Source of the DNA: Ariolimax columbianus
Lineage: Eukaryota > Mollusca > Gastropoda > Stylommatophora > Arionidae
NCBI GenBank assembly: GCA_036924085.1
Contig: JAVGWX010000004.1
Coordinates: forward strand, 78,293,090 to 78,357,089
DNA length: 64,000 nt
Direction of reading: 5' to 3'
Position numbers and translations under genes: made by a program. Positions within the stretch are counted from its first letter, which is position 1. Each line of letters begins with the position of its first letter. This document shows positions 56,345 through 64,000 of the stretch, one piece after another. The notes under the pieces were generated by a model. That model made no database searches, was not told where the DNA came from, and worked only from the letters and a program-made list of their open reading frames with translations.

Positions 56345-58055
56345 TATAACTTAACGTCTTTATACTGGTTTAGAAGACTCTGCAGAGTCTGTATACAACC
56401 AGTTCCATTTACAACACCTTCCTCTAGAAGCTGTACGCATCCAATCTGTTCTTAAATGCATTGACCGTCCCAGCCTCCACCACCTCACTTGGCAATGCAT
56501 TCCAAGCATTCACTACTCTCTGGCTAAAGAAATACTTCCTAATATCTAATCTGGACCTCTCCTTAGTCAACTTGTAGCTGTGCCCTCTTGTCCTTGTTGG
56601 TGGTTGTACTTAAAAAACTTGTTATAGTCCACTTTATCCATTCCTCTGATCATCTTATACACACACCTGTATTAAGTCACCACGAATTTTTCTCTCTTCT
56701 AGACACTGAAGGCCAGTTCTTTTTAATCTTTCTTCATAACTGTAATTCTGGAATCCCACTATCAGCTTTGTCGCTCTTTTTTGTATTCTCTCCAGCATGT
56801 CTATATCCCCTCTCTGATAAGGACTCCACACCTGTACACAGTGCTCCAATCTAGGTCTAACTAATGCTTTATACAGTTTGACTATCACTTCCTTGCTCCT
56901 ATGTTTAATATTTCTTTTTATCATCCCTAACATTGCATTTGCCTTTTTTACTGCTACCTGAAATTGCTCCCTCACCTTACATGTATGATCTATTATAACC
57001 CCTAAGTCCCTTTCTTTATCTATCTTTCTAATATTGTTCTCTCCCATTCTGTAATTATGTTCCATATTGGATCTACCCATGTGGATGACTGTACATTTAT
57101 CTACATTAAACTCCATTTGCCAGATTACAGACCATTCTCGAATTTGATCTAAATCCGACCTCAATATATCTACTTCTGCTTTAGATGAGACACTACTGCA
57201 TAGTTTCGTGTCATCAGCAAATTTTGCAATAATGGATCCCATACCTATGTCCAAATCATTTATATATATCAAGAATAAAATTGGTCCCAAAACCGAGCCC
57301 TGTGGCACTCCACTTTTCACTTCACACCACTCAGAGTACTCCTTATTTATACCCACCCTTTGCCTTCTTCCCGTTAACCAATTTTCAATCCATTTGGCAA
57401 CTTCCCCACCTATTCCATGTGATTTTAATTTTCGAAATAATCTTTGATGAGGTACTCTTTCAAAGGCCTTTGCAAAATCCAGATAAATAACATCCACTGG
57501 CTCCCCTTTATCTAACATTTTGGTAACCTCCTCCATGAATTCTAATAGATTTCTTAAGCATGATCTCCCTCTGGTAAACCCATGCTGACTATTTCTAATA
57601 AGATTAAATTTGTCTAAATGCATTACAATGTTTTCTTTGATTATTGACTCTAACAATTTACAGACTATGCTCGTTAAGCTCACATGTCTATAGTTTGCTG
57701 GATCTGCCTTTTTGCCCTTTTTGAAAAAGGGGATCACTCCCGCATCTTTCCAATCCCGTGGAACAATCCCTTGTGCAAGTGATTGAGAACATAATATAGC
57801 CAATGGTTTTGCTAATTGGTCTCTAATTTCAAACAGCAATTTTGGATGAATACCATCTTGACCTGGACATTTATCCACTTTCAACCCCTCCAATTTTTTA
57901 AAAACCATTTCCTCTGTAATACAGATTGATCCTAATCCTGCTGTATCCATGTCTCTTTGAAAAATATCTACAGGCTCTGGGATCTTGGAGCAGTCCTCTT
58001 TTGTGTACACTGTGCCAAAGTAGTGATTGAGTAGATTTGCTGCCTCCCTATTTTA
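56345..58055 (-). pseudogene. CR1-like LINE, best-preserved reverse transcriptase
   Basis: 451 open codons (58010-56655). RT motifs in order: KCPGQDGIHPKLL (48-59), DWKDAGVIPFFKK, YRHVSLTSIVCKL, GFTRGRSCLRNLLEF, VIYLDFAKAFERVPH (D178 catalytic), SGVPQGSVLGPILFLIYIND, AKFADDTKLC (264-270; D266 and D267 catalytic), [39 protein letters not shown]. The frame breaks at a small GTGTGT insertion (56665), beyond which the usual RGHSYKLTK...RLDIRKYFF...[17 protein letters not shown] tail can be read to the 3' hairpin at 56364-56403. Jockey-superfamily CR1/L2-type. The copy is 5' truncated at 58055, without endonuclease; all catalytic residues are intact. Confidence 0.95.
56364..56403 (-). other. CR1-like LINE terminal hairpin
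   Basis: ACTGGTT and AACCAGT pair at the ends, enclosing the perfect 16-bp palindrome AGACTCTGCAGAGTCT. The same structure is at 12.70, 20.05, 33.0, 43.71, 8.79 and 25.04 kb. Likely the RNA structure read by the LINE's own reverse transcriptase, as known for the 3' stem-loops of eel UnaL2. Confidence 0.75.
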
Positions 58056-58514
58056 GTGACCTTTTATGGTATGCACCGTATTTCACAGGTGGCTAAATTT
58101 AGTTCCCAACCCCTATTCAATGCTCATATCTGGCATTGGTAGCACAGAGTAGGGATGAAGATACTACCAATCATCTGTTTTTTGCTTAGAGGGAAATCTT
58201 GGGGTGTCTTAGTAATGGAGACAACTGGTAAGTGACAGCATTTGCCCTCTCGTCTCTATCTGTATTGAGTCTGCCATTCTCAGTTAAGTCACTAAGTTTC
58301 TGTTATTTGCATTTTCAGCTCATAGTTGTACATCTTTTTGCTATGTGTGAGTTTGATGGTTCTTTCTTCATCTTGATATTAATTTCGTACCATTACATTT
58401 TATACATGTGATTGTCCCTGTAACCGCTAGGTTACTGCTGGTCGTTATTTTGGCCCTCTTATAGCTAGGTTTCCAATACTTTTATTTCTAAGAATGTTGC
58501 CGAAACATTAATGA

Positions 58515-58800
58515 AACACACGAACCTAACTTAACATCTTTACACTGGTTTAGATGTCTGTATACAACCGGTTTCTTTTACATTCACTTGATCTAAAAAT
58601 ACCCATGGGCATCCAATTTATTCTTGAATGCATTAATTGACCCTGCCTCCACTATTTCCTGTGGCAATGCATTCCAAGCATTCACCACTCTCTGACTATA
58701 AAAAAATATTTCCTGATATCTAATCTGGACCTTTCGTTAATTAATTTGTGGCTGTACCCTCTTGTTCTTGTAGGTGGTTGTATATTGAAAAACGTTGTAG
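58515..58800 (-). pseudogene. CR1-like LINE 3' end
   Basis: Minus strand coding tail ([13 protein letters not shown], WNALPQEIVEAGSINAFKNKLD-like with indels), then a shortened hairpin at 58538-58573 and CTTAACATCT-type terminus. Joined at its 5' side to a family F repeat. Confidence 0.85.
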
Positions 58801-58978
58801 TCTTCTTCTTCTTCTTCTGCGTTCATTCTCAATCTCCTGCTACCAAGCCCTGAAAAGGACTTTGCAAGAAGCAGGATGTTGTCCGGAGAACACAATGCAT
58901 TGTATCACTAGTTTACAGCTTAACTACGATATTTGCACCTTTTGGTCCGACACATCTGTCTCTAGCAGCATTATGGTC
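58800..58978 (+). repeat. Dispersed repeat family F
   Basis: Preceded by TTCTTCTTCTTCTTC; contains AAGCCCTGAAAAGGACTTTG, CAGGATGTTGTCCGGAGAAC and CGATATTTGCACCTTTTGGT. Confidence 0.85.
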
Positions 58979-58979
58979 T

Positions 58980-59500
58980 AATTTATCCTTTCAGTTGTCA
59001 CACAAAAAATGTTACCAACAGTGAAAGCAAAGTGTTTACAAATTCCAATCTAAATAGACTTCAAATATATGAATAATACAGACAAAACATTAACAAATTT
59101 ATATATATATTTAACATACAAGGTATGTATAATATAAACTGTTTGAACAGAACAAAAACAGAATGCTTAAGTGGATAAGTGCAGAAATAGATTAACAAGT
59201 GGCAAGAAGATATTGAAGTCAAATTCCAGTGAACAAGTTATGATATTTAATGACAATAAAAACATAGGCTCTGCAATGAGAGACAAAACCACAAGAACTG
59301 TCAAAGCTGTGTTGCTTTAAAGGCATGTGTCTTTCCTGAATAACAACAGAAATAAACAGGTGCCTGTAAATTACAAAGGAAAACTGACATGAGAAGACAA
59401 CAAAAGAGACAAGTTATAAAAGACTAGAGACTATATGAGAGAGAAATACGTGAGAAAACATTAAAGCTGATGGTCACAGGTAAGAGCCTTTTGGGGACGA
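58980..59500. other. No recognised content
   Basis: AT-rich, short ORFs only, no motif or tandem structure. Confidence 0.4.
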
Positions 59501-59504
59501 CAGG

Positions 59505-60070
59505 GCTGATGATAACATGTGGCAATGAGAGACAATGGAGGGAACAGGGTGACATGTGAATATGGGAGGCAATAGAGGGCACAAGGTGTGACATGTGAAT
59601 GTGGGAAGTAATTGAGGACACAACATGTGACATGTGAATGTGGGAGGTAATGGAGGGCACAAGATGTGACATGTGAATGTGGGAGGTAATGGAGGGCACA
59701 AGATGTGACATGTGAATGTGGGAGATAATGGAGGACACAAGATGTGACATGTGAATGTGGGAGGTAATAGAGGGCACAAGATGTAACATATGAATGTGGG
59801 AAATGGAGGGCAAAAGATGTGACATGTGAATGTGGGAAGTAATTGAAGACACAAGATGGCACATATGAATGTGGGAGGTAATGGAGGGCAAAAGATGTGA
59901 CATGTGAATGTGGGAAGTAATTGAAGACACAAGATGGCACATGTGAATGTGGGAGGCAATGGAGGACACAACATGTGACATGTGAATATGGGAGACAATG
60001 AAGGGCAAAAGATGGCATGTGGCTATGGGAAACAATGGAGGGAACAAGATGTGATGTGAATATGGGAGAC
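59505..60070. repeat. 39-bp minisatellite, about 14 copies
   Basis: Unit GACATGTGAATGTGGGAGGT plus AATGGAGGGCACAAGATGT. Since 39 is a multiple of 3, three frames stay open on the minus strand (up to 229 codons); these are not credible proteins. Confidence 0.97.
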
Positions 60071-60124
60071 AATCTGCTTATCCTAAAAATACCACATATG
60101 TTGATCTCACAGAACTGGTGTTGC

Positions 60125-61065
60125 AGGTTGGAAAAGATTGCTTTCTGCACAGCTTATCCCTCAAAGGAGTTGGAAAAGATAGCAGTCTATATAGTTTATC
60201 CCTCAACAGAGTTGGAAAAGATGGCAGTCTATATAGTTTATCCCTCAACAGAGTTGGAAAAGATAGCAGTCTATATAGTTTATCCCTCAACAGAGTTGGA
60301 AAAGATAGCAGTCTATATAGTTTATCCCTCAACAGAGTTGGAAAAGATAGCACTATATATAGTTTATTTCTCAAAGGAATTAGAAAAGATAGCACTCTAT
60401 ATAGTTTATCTCTCAAAGGTGTTGGATCAGATAGCAGTCTATATAGTTTATTTCTCAAAGGAATTAGAAAAGATAGCACTCTATATCGTTTATCTCTCAA
60501 AGGTGTTGGATCAGATAGCAGTCTATATAGTTTATTTCTCAAAGGAATTAGAAAAGATAGCACTCTATATAGTTTATCTCTCAAAGGTGTTGGATCAGAT
60601 AGCAGTCTATATAGTTTATCTCTCAAATGTGTTGGATCAGATAGCAGTCTATATAGTTTATTTTTCAAAGGAATTAGAAAAGATAGCACTCTATATAGTT
60701 TATCTCTCAAAGGTGTTGGATCAGATAGCAGTCTATATAGTTTATCTCTCAAATGTGTTGGATCAGATAGCATTCTATATAGTTTATCTCTCAAATGTGT
60801 TGGATCAGATAGCAGTCTATATAGTTTATCTCTCAAAGGAATTAGAAAAGATAGCACTCTATATAGTTTATCTCTCAAAGGTGTTGGATCAGATAGCAGT
60901 CTATATAGTTTATCTCTCAAATGTGTTGGATCAGATAGCAGTCTATATAGTTTATCTCTCAAATGTGTTGGATCAGATAGCAGTCTATATAGTTTATCTC
61001 TCAAAGGCATTGGATCAGATAGCAGCCTATATAGTTTATCTCTCAAAGGCGTTGGAAAAGGCAGT
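60125..61065. repeat. 42-bp minisatellite, about 22 copies, open on both strands
   Basis: Unit GATAGCAGTCTATATAGTTT plus ATCTCTCAAAGGTGTTGGATCA. Higher-order structure is visible: an early block with CAACAGAGTTGGAAAA variants, then alternating AAAGGAATTAGAAAA and AAAGGTGTTGGATCA variants. ORFs of 355 and 368 (plus) and 334 (minus) codons result because 42 is divisible by 3 and the unit lacks stops in these frames. Confidence 0.98.
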
Positions 61066-61079
61066 ACAAAGGTTGGTCT

Positions 61080-61240
61080 CATGACAATAATTGCTGTCAG
61101 GGATAAAGAAACTCTACTAAGCTGCAGCCTTTGTGAGGTGGGAAGACCAGTTCCCTTCCTTGCTGTTTTTAATTTCCTTAACTCATACGTACAGCTGGGT
61201 AAACTAGTGGTGTGGTCGTACTAGGCTGCTTTCAGGACCA
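61080..61240 (-). mobile_element. SINE family A, partial
   Basis: CAGCCTTTGTGAGGTGGGAA, CCAGTTCCCTTCCTTGCTG and TACAGCTGGGTAAACTAG match the family A body. The head is absent. Confidence 0.7.
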
Positions 61241-61489
61241 ACAGATCTGATGAACGTCTACTACTGCCTTCTAGTCCTCAAGCCATGAGCACATTTTCCG
61301 CCTGTCCAATTTATCCGCATTTTGAACAGATGACATCTGAGTGGTTTGGATGTTGGTCTTCTGACCCCGAGGACATGCGTTCAAAACATCGGTATGGCTT
61401 GGCTTTTTTTAATTTGTATCAGAGGTGAAATAAAAACTTTGTCTTTAATCCTCTATACATTCACGCAGTAGACCTCACGTATTAGAATA

Positions 61490-61800
61490 TTCTTCTTCTG
61501 AATTTGTCCTTAAAAGGACGTGTTGAAGTTACAGTGAGGCTGTGATATCTGCTCTTTTCGACCTGATACATCTGATTTCAGCTGGCATTTTTGTGTACTG
61601 CGTTTCCCTTTCGACTGACTGCAAACCCGACTCTCTTAGTGCAGCCTATTTTATGTAGCGCTTATTGGAGATGGAACAGAGTTTTGGTCAGATCTGGTAT
61701 GCTGACCCTGATGCAGGCAGTTGGCTATGAGTCGCTGGCTGCTGTCAGCTCATTCAATCTGCTGCATCTTCGAGCCCCCTGATTGGAATATAAGCCATCA
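61490..61800 (+). repeat. Dispersed repeat family F, degenerate
   Basis: GTGATATCTGCTCTTTTCGA, CTGATACATCTGATTTCAGC and GGCTATGAGTCGCTGGCTGC parallel the 54.85 kb copy. Confidence 0.65.
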
Positions 61801-62310
61801 TGATAGTAGTTGATACTGATATACTCTCCCTCGCCATAAAGGAAACACTAATGCGCTCACTGGTTCTTTTGGTATTCCTCTACACCTGCGAAATATGGAC
61901 TATTACAGCGGACCTCCAGAGAAGAATCCAGGCCATTGGAGGTGTTTTAGAAGACTTCTAAATATCATCTACAAAGATCGTATCACAACTGATGAAGTAC
62001 GACGTAGAATCGGAAATGCAAGTGAATTGCATGATGATCTTCTCACACTGATCAGAAGGCGAAAGCTGACTCGGTATGGCCACGTGTCGAGGCACAATGG
62101 ACTTGTAAATACCATACTACAGGACACAGTACAGGGCAAACGAAGGTGAAGACATCCGAGAAAACGATGGGAAAACAGCATCAATGAATGGACTAACCTT
62201 CAACTCGAGGAGGCAAAGAAAGCAACCGCAGCCAGAGAAGGATGGTGCAAGATTGTAGAGGTGTCAGCAGAGGTGCCCAAACGACCTCAAGAGGTCACGG
62301 GATAATCTGC
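61800..62310 (+). pseudogene. LINE ORF2 C-terminal region, relatively intact
   Basis: CFRRLLNIIYKDRITTDEVR, DDLLTLIRRRKLTRYGHVSR, GLVNTILQDTVQGKRR, stop, then RKRWENSINEWTNLQLEEAK and PKRPQEVTG. The pattern R.LL.I.YKD..T..EVR ... KL.WYGHV.RS.GL is a common invertebrate LINE end. One stop at 62147 divides it. Confidence 0.9.
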
Positions 62311-62639
62311 ACTGATCGTAGTTTAGATAACTTGAGTCCAGTTCTTTGTTAGAACAATGTCCTTTGATGCCTTCTTCAGGCAGGATTAATTAGGACATGG
62401 TTTACAATTTGTGTGTCCTCTCCACATGGTCCCATGTCTGTCTGTCCAATGTTTCTTCTTCTTCTGCATTCAGGCTTTTTGGTCATACTAGATCTGTAGT
62501 TGCATCACTAGGACGAAGTCCTCAATTTTCTCCAGATCCAGGGGGCAGGCCCACAGCTTCTATGTCACCTCAACTCCCCCTGGCCAGGTTTGGTATCATA
62601 GGTGTCGGTATGTTGGGCAAATCCAGAAGGATGCCAAAA

Positions 62640-62800
62640 GTCTCCCTCCAACTGACATGAAGCGCAGAAGAGACCATTCCCGCACAGTTTGGCTCCAGCA
62701 GATAGCAACTTCCACCTCCGCCCTGGAACCACTCCACAGCAGTGAGTCATAGATGTGGTCGACCAACATTAACGAGTGAACATTAATATTATTATTATGT
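62640..62800 (+). pseudogene. RTE-like LINE extreme C-terminal fragment
   Basis: MKRRRDHSRTVWLQQIATST, matching R.R.RP..TWLQQI. in the family at 7.9 and 25.7 kb. Confidence 0.6.
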
Positions 62801-63545
62801 AGGATGTGTTCAGGGGTCTGGACTCCGGTTCCACATGTGTGTGATATCTCGAGTTGATGTAGGTGACCCAATAGTCTGCAGTGGCCTGTTCTCAGGCGAA
62901 ATGTTGTGATATGTTGATGTCTGTGGAGATGGTAGATTGGGTCAAGTCTATTGCTCACTTCCATGTTTTTCTTCCTTTTTGAGTTGTAATAATTGTGGAT
63001 GATGGTTTTTGTCTCTCAGTAGGACAGTCCAATGTGTAATCTGTTGAACAGATGATATTAAGGTTTGCAGTGACCACTTGTCTGAATGAATGTGTTTTGT
63101 CACTTGATCTCTCTTCAGAGGGAGTAATAAGCTTTTGGTATACCAGAAAATAGAATTCAATAGCTTTTGATGAAAAGACTTCATGACCTGGACTATACTT
63201 ATTTTAGTCTATATTAGACGGGTTTGGATTGTTGGCATAGTTGACAGAGTAGTGACCTTCGGTCATTTAGGCCTGTATTTTTCTGGCTCTTCAGAACATG
63301 AACAGGTCATGTGTTAAAAAAAAAAATTAAAGACTACCTGGCTTTCATTGCTTTCGCCTGTTAACATAGCTTCTACTGCAGCTTTCAATGCCTCTGCCTC
63401 TGCTCTGAAATTACTGTGGCCTGTGCAGACTCAAGACCGCCCCCTGCACTTTCCTGTTCAATTGGAAATAAGCATCATTTTTTTGTGTAGCCAGTATGCT
63501 CTGTTTCCCATTTGTCCATGTATCTGGCCCTATGAACACTGATCA
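62800..63545 (-). pseudogene. RNase H-type LINE C-terminal fragments
   Basis: 62964-62790 minus: YHLHRHQHITTFRLRTGHCR and HTCGTGVQTPEHIL. 63540-63460 minus: GPDTWTNGKQSILATQKNDA, parallel to 44.1 kb. The second lies upstream of the first in the same orientation but the parts belong to two related copies. Confidence 0.7.
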
Positions 63546-63839
63546 GACAATGTTAGCCATACAAGAGCATCCCATCTTTTCATCCTTCCAACCCTGGCAC
63601 CCCCTCCCTGCAAGCACACACCACACACACATGAATCCAACCAAATAAATACACCAGAAACCACCTCAACTAGTCCATTACATAAGTTCACAACGTGCAC
63701 AAATATTCATCCAAACAAATAGGCACCAACAGATAGATACAATTAAACAATTCCCAACAATAAAAATGCAATGTCCACTGACAGCCAGTAGTGCTGATAC
63801 TCTCTATTTTGTTCTGGTCTTGGGTGGTCTCCGTTTGAA

Positions 63840-64000
63840 CCAAAATGACAAGTTCTGAAGATACAGCTTAACCCTTAACAACCCAACCAAATTCATTACA
63901 TTTTGTCTTAAACCATCATAATTTGGTCTAATTGATTTGATTTATTTCTTAACCCTTTACAGTCCGACCAAATTCATTAGATTTTGTCTTAACCCTTCCC
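63840..64000. repeat. Start of a tandem or duplicated repeat
   Basis: TTAACCCTTAACAACCCAAC...CAAATTCATTACATTTTGTC occurs again about 95 bases later as TTAACCCTTTACAGTCCGAC...CAAATTCATTAGATTTTGTC. The window ends inside it. Confidence 0.6.

Noticed and set aside
59424..60150. ORFs of 174-229 codons rich in His, Ser and Pro on the minus strand
   Set aside because: Translations of the 39-bp array in three frames.
60017..61224. ORFs of 355, 368 and 334 codons on both strands
   Set aside because: All come from the 42-bp minisatellite, whose period is a multiple of 3; no non-repeat domain is attached.

Overview
This is a window of an animal (metazoan) nuclear genome, AT-rich and very repeat-dense. 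It has spliced exons, long introns, CR1-type and RTE-type LINEs, tRNA-derived SINEs, mariner and Tc1 remnants and many minisatellites. There are no operons, Shine-Dalgarno sites or long uninterrupted host ORFs. The mix of LINEs, SINEs and minisatellites looks like an invertebrate, perhaps a mollusc or other lophotrochozoan. That placement is a guess; the sequence does not prove it.

The one convincing host gene is on the minus strand between about 42.16 kb and 18.83 kb. Seven coding exons with GT/AG borders and fully compatible phases (489 codons with the stop) join into a protein of about 488 residues. Its C-terminal ~200 residues match the opioid growth factor receptor domain (OGFr_N family): the YRN.YP, NLRFYR.EI, ENWW.DYELLE.HH.YIQWLFP.RE, LMLDFYG, NNLRITRIL-like and LGELG..H blocks occur in family order. 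The N-terminal half is unusual. It has a near-ideal PCNA-interacting (PIP) box at residues 7-14, a long acidic Ser/Thr-rich stretch, a basic run and five tandem decapeptides ending just before the OGFr domain.

Almost everything else is mobile or tandem DNA, and much of it fills the introns of that gene. Layout: 0-5 kb has little recognisable content. 5-18 kb holds RNase H-type and RTE-type LINE tails, SINEs, several minisatellites and a palindromic mariner. 18.8-42.2 kb is the OGFR-like gene with its introns full of LINE/SINE insertions. 42.2-49 kb has a mariner fragment and a CR1-like LINE carrying two nested insertions and a (TA)n expansion. 49.5-58 kb has two large CR1-like reverse transcriptase copies, an RTE endonuclease fragment and a LINE-derived 67-bp satellite. 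59.5-61.1 kb is two adjacent minisatellites. 61.5-64 kb has more LINE and SINE fragments.

The repeats are linked. The CR1-like LINE ends in a conserved palindromic hairpin. At least two copies of a tRNA-headed SINE end in that same hairpin, which suggests a LINE/SINE partnership. Several minisatellites (37 bp, 67 bp, TA) have visibly grown from sequence inside a mobile element. All calls are from reading the sequence; no database search was possible.
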